Assembly (NCBI GenBank): GCA_000827495.1 | Contig: KN817649.1 | Span: 1-64,000, forward strand | Source of the DNA: Hypholoma sublateritium FD-334 SS-4 | Lineage: Eukaryota; Basidiomycota; Agaricomycetes; Agaricales; Strophariaceae | DNA: 64,000 nucleotides | Direction of reading: 5' to 3' | Part shown: positions 35,060 to 47,376 of the stretch, one piece after another | How positions within the stretch are numbered: position 1 is the stretch's first letter | Layout of the letters: each line of letters starts with the position of its first letter | Translations under genes and position numbers: made by a program | Notes under the pieces: model-generated | What the model was told of the DNA's origin: nothing | What the model saw: the letters and a program-made list of their open reading frames with translations, nothing else | Database searches by the model: none

Positions 35060-36679
35060 TTATGTGGCACTGACATTGAGCGTAGCCAAAAGAAAGTTGG
35101 AGTATGTTTTCATGAGGGTGACATTGAAGACAAAGTTCCTGTGCAGCCAAGATTAGCGAAACTCCATGCTGAACAGTTGGTTAGGGCATACACCGAGTTC
35201 CCGATCTGTGTGTGTTTAGAGAGAAATCAGAATGCGTGGAGCGTCGGAAATGAATGCCACGGACCGGCAGCGCGACCAGAGTAAGTAAATTCAGCAATGC
35301 CGCCACAGAACTTTGTAGGAAGGAGACGTGCGCGTCAGATGATCCGAGATGCATGGAATAATTACACGCACGTTATCAATCCAGTCTGCAGTGTTACTTT
35401 ATAACGTTCGACGTATGTTTAGCACTTCTGCTTATCACACAAGTCATGCGCGAAGATGGCGACTTACGTCGAATTATCCGCCTAAGCACGGCGTCCGTCG
35501 ATCGTAAACCCGTCCTTCTTTTGTACTAAATTGCACGCAGTATAAGTGATCCAAATTACAGTAGCGCTCAGCGTGGGGCAGGCTCACCAGACTGTACGAC
35601 AACGAGCAGGCGATGATGATATCGGCCGCGGCGCCAGGCGCAAGCCACAGCACCGCTGAAAAGGTCAAGGCGCGCTTTTCGGTGAACTTTTGGTATTCTC
35701 TTATCTGGAAAGCCGAGAGGATACTCCCCGCTGCTCGCCCACGAGAACTGTTTAGCCGAGGATCATCGGACCGAAAAGATTCTCACCAAATGACACAGCG
35801 GAGAACATGCCAATGACACTGCCGATCCAAAAGGACTGCTGCAGGCGAACAATCTTCCAGGATATAAACGATTGCGCAGGGAGAGCCAGCGCACCCTGCA
35901 AGTGGCATAGCGTGAGGCTAAATAAAGGACTTGTGTCATTGTACGCACCATGAGGGCGACAACTATAGAACAGAGCTGGGTATTCAGTGAAAATCGCCGA
36001 GCTAACGACGTAAGTACTCACTGGGACAAAGTGCTAAATAGCATGTGTATCAGATGACTATTTTGATTGGGATTAAGAATGGTGAAGGCGTACCACGAGG
36101 ATAGATGTTGACATTTTGGATGTTTCCTGAGTACGAGATTAATATTTCATGGACATGCAATAAAATTCGCCCTACCGAAGTGGACAACGAGGGGTTCATA
36201 TACCATGTATATTGTAAGCGCCGTGTGCGCTGATTCCACGAGGAGGACATAGACAACCTTGAACATTGGTGAGTTAGTGTGAAAATAAGGCCCATGAGAA
36301 AGACATACCAAGAATTTAATTATATTGGGATCAGTCCTTTATCCCATTTTCCCAAGATGAATGCAGTGACTTGACAGGAAAACGTATCACTTACTTTCTA
36401 TAGACGAGATAATATGAATATGTCTGCAGCGCGGCCGTGGTCAACGGTGCGCTCTCAAAAACAATAATGCAGTCAAACCTGAGAGATCAAAAGCTATCGA
36501 AACATTGGGTTAATACGGCTTTGACTAAGAAAACATTGAATGGCTCACCCCATACAGAATCATGTTAAAACACACAGCGAGCAGGATTGGACCGTATCTA
36601 TGCATACGTAGTATCGAAGATGAGAGACCGCGAAATATAATCTATACTGTGTGGCGCACTCAGGGCTAATAGTCCCCAT
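35060..36679 (-). CDS. DUF6534-type seven-transmembrane protein
   Basis: Many small exons assemble the typical Agaricomycete DUF6534 layout. The start is MGTISPECATQ at 36679, spliced to YGPILLAVCFNMILYG. Then come LQTYSYYLVYRK, VVYVLLVESAHTALTIYMVY, ALPAQSFISWKIVRL with WIGSVIGMFSAVSFG, FSAVLWLAPGAAADIIIACS, YKRRTGLRSTDAVLRRIIRL with TLQTGLIT, and a last exon NFVFNVTLMKTYSNFLLATL ending at 35060. The RTGxRxTD motif and the SNxLLATLN end are family hallmarks. Function unknown. The family differs from the two 7-TM genes at 5-15 kb. Exact splice sites of the middle exons are provisional, and one exon near 35.2 kb reads through an unusual SDFSLNTHRSG stretch. Confidence 0.7.
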
Positions 36680-38172
36680 TGTTATGATATCTCGGGGTAA
36701 GCACAGTTCGAAGGGGAGGACGAGTCGGGCCAGGGAGGTTAGAGGACGCGATCAGCAAGACGCGTCGCATTTATCTAATCCCGAGAAGCCACGAGGCTCG
36801 AACTGCCGTGCAGCGCGGAGGGCAGAGCGCTGCCGATTTGGGGGCGGACGACACATAGTTCGCGACGAGCAAGCTATGACAGCGGACAAGCCGAGACTAT
36901 CGGCGCATCTACATTACCCCTCGGCGAGTTTAGGTAGATGATGCGGGAGGATACGGCGTCCTCTCAAAAGAAGATCAATCAGCCACGGTGATGAGGGAAA
37001 AGTGCGGATTGAGTTTGATGGGCACTTGCAGGTACGGAAATGGTATGTGCTGTGCGACACCAATTCCATTGCCAATCCGCCTACGCTAAGTATTGGAACA
37101 GCCGTTAATCATGGAGACAATACTTCCCAATGTCAACGGATTTCAGGGAGAGCTTGACATAGTCTTGACTTGCTATGAGGGAATCTAGCTACACTAAGCG
37201 GTATACGGGAATAAAACTAACCATACGTACATGGTATAGGCAATCGGAGTATCTGCAGATGGTGTCAATGGTTTGTATCGATCAGCGCCAAGTATCAACC
37301 GGTCTTATTGCAATCTTTCTAACTTACCATAATCGAGATGCTTGAATGAGAGTAGCAGTGCTAGTAAACCGCCATGCGTATGTACATATCACTGTAATGC
37401 TAATGCGTTTGTGGTCGACCCGGGGAAAAAAATCTGGTGCTGTCAAAGCTGAAAGATTCAAATGAGATATAGAATGGGGCGTGATAAATATGTTTGCGCA
37501 GCGTTCTGCGATTATGTTTTTCTGAAACGCTCCCTGTTCAATAAAAGATGTTCGCGAGCTTCCGCGGCGTTCCTCGGCCATCAGTGATAAGAACGGAGGC
37601 GATTAGAGGATTGAGGCGCTCAAGTACTTGTTTTCGAATTCTTAACAGAGAAAACTTTTCGTAGGTGTAGCTGGAGAGACGTCCCTGAATAACCTAGCGT
37701 GAAGTGACCACGATTTAGACAATTCGCAAACACTGGGTCGAAAATTGCCCACCTTGGTAAACATGTGTGCTCACATTTCAAAACACGTTAAGACGATGCC
37801 CCGGTTTCTAAATCAGGGATGTCGTCAACCGGTCCCCACATCTGCGGGGGATGTACGGTGTACGCGGTGGCTGAGATGAAAATATTAATGCAGATGTCCG
37901 TGATATGTGTGACATTACCGTCAAATTGTTATGCAAGAAATGGGATGCAGTGCTATGTTGCCGAAAATATTAGTACGAGATAGTATTGTGGCTGGAATTA
38001 TATCGTGGTTATGGTCGAAACGAGGACTGAAGGCAGGAAAGCATGATATCGGCATAATGGTGTTATTTGCCCGGGGTGAAAATAATGGAGAGTGCGTGAA
38101 GGCGAGTCGGTGTTTGTCCGCATTTCAAAAACAAAAAAAGCAGAAGCCAACACCTACGAAGGTCGTGTTGAA
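36680..38172. other. intergenic, nothing recognised
   Basis: About 1.5 kb. A minus frame of 85 codons (37324-37581) and a plus frame near 36.65-36.94 kb have no family signal. No supportable gene. Confidence 0.4.
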
Positions 38173-38828
38173 CTACGCAAGAGATGGAGGCCCGACATAA
38201 AGACGATGAAAAAGGTGATGATCAGGCTGACGAAGGCAGGGTGGGTGATGTACGACATGGATCCTCCGCTGCACGTAGTACATGTCCATCCTAGAAGCAC
38301 AGCGGTTGAGTGCCGATGAATTGAAAAGAAAGGGGCAATGAACTCTCACCGGAAGCAAGGGGTGTGTAAGCTTGCGGTGTATATAGCGCGAATTCCAGAC
38401 CAGTGTTGGGCGACAGATAGCCGGCTTTCCTTGCCGCTCCTGGCCCACGTTCATCCCAGATGTTCAATGTATATGTCGCCTGCGCAAGCGGCCTGCTCGG
38501 ATTGTTGGTCTGGTACGCGTAGAGGTCCCAAACAACCTCTGTTTGGGTGGCCGGAATTATTCCATCAGTTGGTCCTACTGCATAGGTATTTCCGTTCTGG
38601 CAGACGGCCGAGATAGTCAGATGGGTCGGCATAACCAGCACAGATGTCATGTTCCATGCGAATGTGATAGGTTCCCCGGATGCAATCTTAAAAAAAGACG
38701 TTGCCGTTTGCTGAGGTTTAGTAATCGTGATGCCGCCTGCAGGTGCAGTCTGAGGGACATGGACAAGACTGAAGCTTGACGAGGAGCTCGTGGCTGCCGT
38801 CGACGATGTTGATGTGGTTGCAGACATG
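38173..38828 (-). CDS. DUF7137 single-pass membrane protein
   Basis: Two exons (38828-38350 and 38290-38173, intron 59 bp) encode 198 residues. A Ser/Thr-rich N-terminus leads into LVHVPQTAPAGGITITKPQQ, then a beta-rich domain with ITFAWNMTSVLVMPTHLTIS, TEVVWDLYAYQTN, YTLNIWDERGPGAARKAGYL and GLEFALYTPQAYTPL. After the intron come WTCTTCSGG and a membrane helix ending FVSLIITFFIVFMSGLHLLR. This matches the Agaricomycete DUF7137 family from start of domain to the final LLR. The family normally has a signal peptide. None is clear here, so the true start could lie in an upstream exon I could not place. Role unknown; probably cell-surface. Confidence 0.78.
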
Positions 38829-39965
38829 ATGGGGGTGCTCGTGAAGTTTGAACGTGGGTGGCAACGAGCTCGAGCCTCGCGCGGCCTTCCAAACGCGACA
38901 AGGACGATCAATTATTCCGTACAGGGTCACGTGTTTATATCATTTTTCAATCAACCGCCTCTACCAAGTCTCTACGACAACTCCACAACTGCCAGTGCTC
39001 AAAGTCCTTACACAGTCAATTGTACATTGGCGCCAAATATTTAATTGGAACGTCTCGATCACCTCGAAACATCTTCTGAAATTTACTAGTTACTTTCTAA
39101 GGAATTCATTAAATCAATGACAATGTCGAGGCCTGACTTGGGCCTGACATTGCGCATGTCGCTATTCCGAGCTTGGAATTCAAACAGAACTTCTGGCTCT
39201 GAAAAATGCTTTAATCATATTTAGTGCTACAGACTCAAACTCGTACTCGTACTCGGTCGAGTAATCCGGGACTTGGTGCAAACGTGTTTCTTTCTAGGCA
39301 GTAGATTGTTAAAATCTCGTTAGTATCTCTAGTGTCCGCTATTCTCCCGTATAAAGGCCTTCTGATGGCCCCTTGCTCGGGTGACGGAGCGATTCTGCCG
39401 CCTGTGGATATCCTGGTCCGTACGAGTGGTGTAAAACAACTGAGCGACTTCCTTCTCTGGCAGGTAAGCTCAAGTGCTCGCGTATTCCTGATGGGCGTCT
39501 AAATACGGCCCGCTATCCAATCGGCAGTTTATTTCCGCGTTTTGGCCGGCATGTGGTCTATGGCATATCTTGCCTATAATTCTAGACTATCAACATAAGA
39601 AAATGGGCAGGGAATGAGAAGTTAAAAATCCCTTCGTATGAATATAACCGTATTCTGAAACGGGATTTTGATGGTAATTTGGCTCCTCAAGGCGATATTT
39701 ACCTTTCAAGGCGGTTTTTGCAGCCGCGTAACTGACACGAACATGAAGAGGGTTTGACGGGCTCTACTAGACCTACAGGGAGTCTGGATATAATCCCCAA
39801 AGCCCATGTACCAAATAAATCTCACTTTCCCCAATAATCAATTAGATGCCCACTGAGTGTGTGATCAATCTGCAATATGACTCACCTTCCAATATAAGAG
39901 CCACCGCTCAGGCGTCTAAATAAACACATGAGTCACCCCGTTTATATCCAGCCTCTTTCCCGCGC
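38829..39965. other. divergent intergenic region
   Basis: Lies between the DUF7137 and GNAT starts. Nothing recognised beyond likely promoters. Confidence 0.45.
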
Positions 39966-40550
39966 ATGGCCTCCCCAGCCTCTCTCATATCCATCTACCG
40001 CATCCCCAGCCCTGCGCCGCTTGAGGACGTCATCAAATACAGCCAAATCCGCCTATCCACGCTAAAAACCAACCCCGAAGCCTTTTCCTCTACGTTCGAA
40101 GAGGCCGCGCAGTATACTCAGCACCAGTGGAGCGAGCGCGTTAACACCGATGGGCGCACCACGCTCGCCGCGACTAGGGATGTCGACAAAGAGTGGCTCG
40201 GAACGCTGTCACTCCTACACCCGCGCATGCTGCGGCCCATGACGGACGTGTTTCCGCGCATACCCCGCGTCGGCGATGCAATTGCGCAAGGCAAGATCGA
40301 CCGATATCTACTAGTTGGCATGTGGGTGCGCCCCAGTGCAAGGAAGACCGGGGTCGGGCAGAGGCTTATCAAGGCGGCGCTGGACATAATCAAGGATGAG
40401 GCGGGAGCACCGATCAAGATGGTTTTCCTAAAAGTGCATATGGGCAACACTGTGGCGCAGGGGCTATATTCCAAATTGGGTTTTGTGGAGGAGACGGACT
40501 ACGAAGGCGCAGGAAAGGGGCATACTACATGCATGACCATATCCTTATAA
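39966..40550 (+). CDS. GNAT family N-acetyltransferase (copy 1)
   Basis: A single-exon gene for 194 residues. It starts MASPASLISIYRIPSPAP and has LSTLKTNPEAFSSTFEEA, then EEAAQYTQHQWSERV, EWLGTLSLLHP, the beta4 region RYLLVGMWVRP, the acetyl-CoA loop ARKTGVGQRLIKAAL (the R/Q-x-x-G-x-G/A loop) and YSKLGFVEETDYEG. The fold and motif order are those of GNAT acetyltransferases; the acceptor is unknown. It is about 65% alike by eye to the copy at 47377-47982, which lies in the opposite orientation. A relic of that copy's neighbour follows immediately downstream. Confidence 0.85.
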   Translation: MASPASLISIYRIPSPAPLEDVIKYSQIRLSTLKTNPEAFSSTFEEAAQYTQHQWSERVNTDGRTTLAATRDVDKEWLGTLSLLHPRMLRPMTDVFPRIPRVGDAIAQGKIDRYLLVGMWVRPSARKTGVGQRLIKAALDIIKDEAGAPIKMVFLKVHMGNTVAQGLYSKLGFVEETDYEGAGKGHTTCMTISL

Positions 40551-40619
40551 TTCGATAAAGCTGTCATAGTAATTAGATTCATGCATTCAGTCATTGCTGA
40601 GTTGGAGATAGACACATTC

Positions 40620-40851
40620 GACGCGAGTGTGCGTGCAGTCCGAGTCGACAACGGACGCGACTGGGCGGTGGTTCGCGCTCAGGGGCAGCAGGGGGCGCGA
40701 CGCACCAGATGTACTCCCCGCCGCCGAGACGTACCGCATCACCGCGCCCGCTAGGGTGCAGCTGCGTTCCGTGATCTCCGTCACGGTCATTGAAGACCTC
40801 CGAGCGCTTGTGCGCCGTGCAGGTGCGCACGCCTGATGTACGCCCGTGCAC
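40620..40851 (-). pseudogene. relic of the disordered-protein C-terminal region
   Basis: On the minus strand this segment encodes HKRSEVFNDRDGDHGTQLHP, then GGGEYIWCVAPPAAP. This parallels KRSEVFDDGERGTQLHAP and ETPYMWIS near residue 970 of the protein encoded at 43764-47211. Frames shift between the pieces, and nothing of the rest of the gene is present. It sits tail-to-tail with GNAT copy 1, just as the intact gene sits tail-to-tail with GNAT copy 2. Confidence 0.65.
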
Positions 40852-43763
40852 GCTGATAGACTTGGACTCCGTGTGTCGCGCTGCCTATCAGTAGCTAAAG
40901 ACAGGTAGATATTCATGGAAGTGCACAAGCAATACTTAGTAGGACAATTGTTTTTTGGAACATCTTCAAGGCAATGCGTAGTTTTCCGGCCAAATCCATT
41001 GATTGAAGATAATTAATATAATTCGGAAACGCACGACGGGGCATGCCTTAGAGCTTTCCAGGAAGTGCTACTCGCAAACGCGCTCCTGCGGACTTCTGGA
41101 TTGAGAGTCGGTAGAGGATAAGTATACATCGGAATTGTGATTCAATGATTGGCGGTAAATAGGGAGGGTACACCTATTCTATTTTTAGAAGCGTCTATCA
41201 ATTCCGCTCGACATACCTACCTCCGGCTATGGCTCTTTAGATAAATTAAATACGGCTCGATGAAGCGGAAAAACGTCAGCCGCGGGAGTGCTGATGGGCT
41301 TGAATCCTCCCAGAGCACATACTACGTGCGACGGTCCAACATTTGCCCCATACTATAGCCAGCGTTGATCGATGGCCGCAGTGGTCCGGCGCACGATGTG
41401 GGCCTCCTTGCGCGTCTACAGTGGTTCGTGACATTGTTGCATGTACAGTCAGTGATTGATTTGCAAAGTTCAAAGAGGCAGGGAGACGGTGAGCATGTGC
41501 GCGCTAAATGCGTTCAAGCTTGTAATATTCGACATCTGACCTGTGGTGTGCACGGGAAGAATGATGCATCATGGCCACTCGGGGGTGTCGGAGCTGCAGG
41601 TGAGATCTCGACATTCGCTGCTAAGTAGAAATTGTAATGGCCTGCACCGGACTGCGAAGATACTAACCGCGAGGCCCGCACTGCGTTGTGTAAATGCTGA
41701 TTGGACAGGCCAGTGAAACATGGCTGCGGGCTTGTGGCACACATTCCGTTTGCCTATTTCGCGATGATTCTCTAGTCCATCGCAGATAATCAAAATGCCT
41801 GCGTCGCGCCTCTTGCCGTGGAGCACAAGAGCAACGTTACTAGGTAGCAGCTAGCAGACGCCGAGAGCAAGTGGCAGATAAAATCCAGGGTCGCCATTGC
41901 GCCGAACTGGCACCGGAGCAATCGCCTGCCAGTACGACTTAGGTAAGTACAACATAATTTTTAATTATCTCCTCTGGCGCTTAGCTTGCAATTCTATCTT
42001 CCAACTACGCAAGCGCAGTCTGAGCAGAGGCTTTCAGAGGCTTTATTTCCAGGCGGTGTAGTTGACGCGTCGAGTGCAGTGCGCCTCGTCCCAAACCACG
42101 CTGATCCACCTGTGATCTACTCTCGAGGGTGACATTTCGTTTTTCTGCCTGATCGCTGACACTGACAGCGGGTACTCAACAGGCGTAGCACTGGCATCTC
42201 ATCCAATGTCATTGTCTACAGCAGATTGATCTCGCGCCTTGTTCCCGGATTATTTTTGTGGCCCTCCGCATGCAGAGAGTTTAAAAGTGGCTTCAGAAGC
42301 AGTGCTTTTAAATAAGTATGTGAGTATTGTTATCTAATATCTTTCACAGAAAATCCGGCGAACAATTCTCCGAAGAGAAGATCATGATTTCTGGCCTGGG
42401 GATGGTCCGTGGTGCCCGGGTGTACAGGTCAGACGCGTGCGGTTTGTATGCACCTCCATACTCTAAGTTTGACTGCACACCAGTGCATACCTCTGCAGGC
42501 GCTATTTATGCCCCTCTACGTATGTCAGCAACTGTGTTATAGTATGCAGTAAGCTGGACATTGATGGGAGTGTCGAGCTGGAGGTCGTTCCTAGGCATCG
42601 CGTGTGTGATAGATCATGATGTATTCTCATGCACGCAGATCATCCGGCGGTTGTGCGTGTCCATCGAAAACAGCAGCGGACTGCTTTGTATGTGTGAACT
42701 TGCATAGTTTGTCGCGTTTTAGCGAATTATAGGCGGGGCCCCGAGTGCGCCTGCTGTCGGGCGCACCGTGAGGTTCTATACATAAGCAGTCCGCTGCAGC
42801 CGTCAGTCCGACGCGGCGCGTTCTGGCGGGAGGCGCCAGGCGTTGATTCCATATTGAATGGGTCTAATTGTTGCCGTGGGGCAAGTATCCATCGCATCAG
42901 ACCGTTGTAAGTCTTCGCGGAGGCTCGCCATGCTTCGCCCAGGAATGGAACCAGGTAGACCGTACGTAGAACCCAGCTCGAGAAGCCCAGCCGTCTTGTG
43001 CAGACCTTCGGAGGCGTCGGCTGGCGTCGGGGGCGTGTCGTTTTTGCATTTCATATACTAAAATTAGGCATCAATTCGCGAGCGGGACGAATGAAGCAGG
43101 GGCTAAGAGCGTTTCGAAAAAATACTTAGCGGGCGATAAAAATTTCTTGGACTGGGAATGAACGTACTTTTAGGACCAATGTATAAAGCCAAACTCCTAT
43201 GTTTCCTCTAGTTAGTACTTCCTGCGGCGGTGTTTTGTTATCACGCCTGCCGCCACCGCTCTACGGGCCTAGTACAAAAATTAGCGATTTCTTCGGAATA
43301 TACATGTCCTTTCGGAGGCGGAATCAGTCCAGGTTCGACGGCCAACGCTGTGGGTCGCTGGCGAGTGTAAAATACGAATGCGAGATGCGGCAGATTTTCG
43401 CAGAAAATGCACAGAAATAGTAACTCGCACCGGGTGTTTGAGCCTTTGATGTGATGGCTACTCCTTGATGTGCGTTCATTAGCCTTATCAGTGTGGATAT
43501 CGCAGCAAAAAGAACAACCCAAGGAGCATCCAGATGGGGAGATCAAGCCATCGAGATTGGCCAATTTGTAAGTGTCTCGTGAATGGATATCAAAAGAAAT
43601 TGGTGTCGTTGATATCTACGTTGTTAAGCGCATCCGCCCGCCCTGCACCGACTTCTGCTTCCTGCCCCCATGCTCGCGACGCCGACATAGAGCAGCTCTA
43701 CATTTCACGTATATTGGTTTATATCTGGCCAGAGAAGATATCGAGGCGAGGGCGTCATAACGG
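40852..43763. other. long gene-poor stretch
   Basis: Nearly 3 kb without a supportable gene. Open frames at 41365-41628, 42327-42542, 42803-43054 and 43241-43564 carry no family signal. Short upstream exons of the next gene may lie near 43.5-43.7 kb, but I could not place them. Confidence 0.4.
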
Positions 43764-46700
43764 ATGGCGCTGTCGGTCTCTGGCTTCCCCGAGGCGGCGC
43801 GTCAGTCAGGGTCCGCGACATTCAACAGTGAAGCAGACAGTGGGAGCCGGGATGGAGCAGGCCAGGCGACGGCAATGAGCAGTCCGCGCCTGCGCAGCTT
43901 GTTTGGTGGGGTTGGTGGGAACAACGTGGGCAGCAGCAACTTCGCCGCGGCACCGGTGGATGGCAGGGTGGAGGCGTCGTCATCAACGGCCGCGACGGGC
44001 CACTTGTACGATGGTGACGGTGTTGTCACCCGCAGTGTGACGGCGCCGTCGTCGCCGGCGAGCGCAGTGGGTATTCTCTCGTTCTCCTCATCACTCGAGC
44101 CGCTATCGCATCAGACATACGACCTCGAATCACCGTTGGCCCGAGGATCGCCCACCCCCACCGGCAAACGTGTGCATCCTTTACCATCTCTACCGCGGAG
44201 GACGACGGCCTCGCCAGTGCGTCTTGGTCCGAGCTTGACACGCCTGGATATAGGTGCTGCAACGAGCAGGTCGCCCACGATGCCCATACCCAACAAATTA
44301 CCGCCACCATCTGTGGTCATCCAGGAATGGGCACCGAACCCCTCATCCGCGATAGCGAAACCCGAATCACGTTCTCTGCCAATGATACCTTCCCCAGATG
44401 AGAAAACGGGCTCTGTTTTACCCGTGAAACCGCCGGCAGGTTCGCCCAAACACGGAAATGAGTCCCATATGCAGGTTAGCGCCGTGGGTGGGCCCTCCCA
44501 GTCACCTGAAACCCATCTCAAACCGAAAACAACATCATCAGCACCATCTACACCCACCGCTTTCCAAATTGCCGAGTCCTCTGTCACAGAGACGTTATTT
44601 AAAAGTACGCATATACGCTAAATTCTGACTAGGAATCATTCACTTAAAGTTGTTTTTCCAGACCACTCCTCGCGCTCCGAGCCTCTCACATTAACAGCTG
44701 TAATGACGTTCTCACCACGTATGTATCTGTCATCCTACGGGCTAGCCGCCTTACCGCGTATACGGACAGCTTACATTGTTCCCAGAGTCAACCAGAGTCA
44801 TGAACGCTGTAGCAAGTAATGCCAGGCATGTCAACGCAGTCGCTGGTCCATCACAGCCGCGTGAAGCCTATCTGTCTACCAAGCCGTCAACGTTTTCCGG
44901 CTCTCAATCATCGTCTAACCCGGCCCCAACATCCAAAGTCCTCATCACGCAGCCCCAGCCGAGGCGCTCGCACGCCCAGAGTCTAAGTATGCGCTATCAG
45001 CCCCTTGTAGCTGCTGACCAACCTCCGAAATCCTCAACTGTCGATTCAATGTCATCCGACGGACGTGCTTCGAACGTCCTGAGACCTCTCCCCCGTATAC
45101 CACCCAAAGTGCCTCATTCGCTTCATACCTCCTCAGCAAGCATCATATTGCCTACGTTTACCACTTCATCCCGCCCCAGTGTCTCTATAGGATCCAATAT
45201 AAAGCGCCCCCAGACAACAACTGGTATATTAATCGGCGCATCTGCAGTGCGGAGTGCTAGTGTACATGCAGCATCAGGGCTTTCGCGGTCACCGTTCGAC
45301 AATGCCACTCCGTATTGGGCCTCACGGCAACCGGACATCAACGCGTTACCAATTAGTTCACCGACGACGGCACCCAGGACAAGATCCCAGTCGCGCGGGC
45401 CGAGGCGAGACCGATCCATGGACTCGTACTACCCAACGACGTCGCCGGTAGGCTCGCGTATGCCGTCGCCGGCGGGTGGACGGCATTCTCGCACAAATTC
45501 TAGGACGGGCCCGCCGCGAACACTACCATCTCCCACGATACCGAATGTGCGCCCGGTCAGACACGCCGCGACGGTCGACTACCTCCCCCCAACGCCTGCT
45601 ATTCCGGGTACGCTGGCGATGCAAATGCATGTCGCCGACGTGCCTCCCGAAGCCGGTGCTGACGACGTCTGGAGCCGGAGCTTGACGCGCTCGCAACCCC
45701 CGTCGCCGCGTACGGCGCCGCCGAAGCTACGCATGAAGCCTATCCCGCCCGCACCGCCGCCGTCGATGTCGTGGATCGTAACCTCCCACACACAGCCGCA
45801 GCCTGGCTCACAGAAGACGCCGCTCTCACCGACGCCCATCACCGCAGGCACCCTGGCGTCCACCGCGCGCTCGCCCGACACGACGCCGCCCACGAGCGCC
45901 GGGTCCGCGCTCCACGACGAGCGTGAGGACGCGTACTCCGTTGATGCCTACTCCGTGGACGCGCCGTTGCACTCGCATCCACTCGAGCCGCTGAGCGACA
46001 CGGACTCGCTCGCGGCGCCGCCGATGACGCCCATCGACGTTTTCGTAGACGACATGGACGCATCGATGCTCTCGCGTAGCCCATCCCCGATCCGCTACGC
46101 GCGCCCGGACTCGCGGGGCAACCTGAGTTCGGACGACGAAGGGCTCGGCGGCGGCGGCTCGACCGCGTCGGATGAGGAGGATGACGATGAGCGCGCGTCA
46201 CCTGGTCTGCGCAGGCGGCGGCGGCAACTGCGGTCGTACAGGAAGAGCTACCGCCCGCGTGAAGGCGGCGAGCCACCGCATATCCCGTACCTGCGGCGCT
46301 CGCCGTCGCCCGCTACCATCTCGCGCGTGGAGAAGGAGCACGAGAAGGAGACGAAGAAGAAGCGGTCGTACTTCGGTTCTGTACCTACGACGCGCACGTC
46401 GTCGCCAGAGCGCATGTCGCGCTCGCGGCAGCCGCGCAAGCTTGCGAGCGCGGTGTCGCTCGCACTTGAGGAAGCGCGCAGCAAGGGCGCACAGGACGCA
46501 AGCGCATCACCGAAGCGTGGCCGGCTGCCGGTACTGGAGGACGAGGTGCTCGACATCAAGCGCGCGTCGCCGCTGCGGCCAGATACCGACGACGCACCGG
46601 GCCCGGAAACGGGCGGCTCGCAGACGTCGTCCGCGCGCTCGTCGGCTAAGTTCGGGTGGGTGAAGGCGATGGCACGCAAGCGCTCGGAGGTGTTCGACGA

Positions 46701-47211
46701 CGGCGAGCGCGGCACGCAGCTGCACGCCCCCTCGCGCCTGAGCAGCGCCGGCGCCGCGCCGGTCGAGGTTGCGGGCACGGAGACGCCGTACATGTGGATC
46801 TCGGCGACACGGGACACCACTGGGGTGCCGCTCATCCCACCACCGCCGCCGCTGCGCGCGAACCACCGCCCCACCACGTCCGTTGATCTCGACGAGCCGC
46901 GCACTGCCGCGCACGCGTGGAGCACCTTCCGAACGGATGGGGAACTCGAGGCGTACGGCGCTGGATGCTTCCCTAGCGTGCCGCCCTCGCGCAGCACGCC
47001 CGCGTCGAGCATCTCCGTGCCCGGCTCCGCGTTCGCGGCGTTCGGGATCATTTCGCGGAATAGGAAGGGGCCGAAGCACGGAGCGGGGGACAGTGGGCAC
47101 CCGCGCGGGACGGATGAGGGCGGATCTGATGGGACGCAGCACGATATGCGGAGTGGGGGCGCAGGCGTCAAGGAGACGACGTCGTGGTTTGGGGGGATAT
47201 CCCAGGATTGA
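43764..47211 (+). CDS. large Ser/Pro-rich disordered protein
   Basis: Three exons (43764-44604, 44662-44718, 44786-47211) join without frame break to about 1,107 residues. The splices read LFK|NHSSRSEPLT and TFSP|QSTRVMNAV. The protein is dominated by Ser, Pro, Thr, Ala and Arg with many SP/TP sites, for example SRSPSPIRYARPDSRG. An acidic run ASDEEDDDER is followed by RRRRRQLRSYRKSYRPR. Near the C-terminus are short ordered-looking motifs (AKFGWVKAMARKRSEVFDD, ETPYMWISATRD, AFAAFGIISRNRK). No catalytic domain is visible. Many phosphorylation-type sites suggest a regulatory scaffold, but the function is unknown. The start could be further upstream. A fragment of its C-terminal region is duplicated at 40620-40851. 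Confidence 0.7.
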
Positions 47212-47376
47212 GGGGAGGGCGAGTATACCAAGCCGTGTTTCGGCTATCGCATTATATTTTTTGAATCCTTTTAATTTATACCTTTTTGCTTTAATTTCAG
47301 CGGTATGAGCGTTCGAGTCCACAACCCTAGATTATTGACCATTAGGCATGTACCAAGTAATTGCTATATCGTCAAG

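Noticed and set aside
46248..47322. Long minus-strand frames opposite the disordered-protein gene
   Set aside because: Antisense shadows of a GC-rich Ser/Pro coding region; no family signal.
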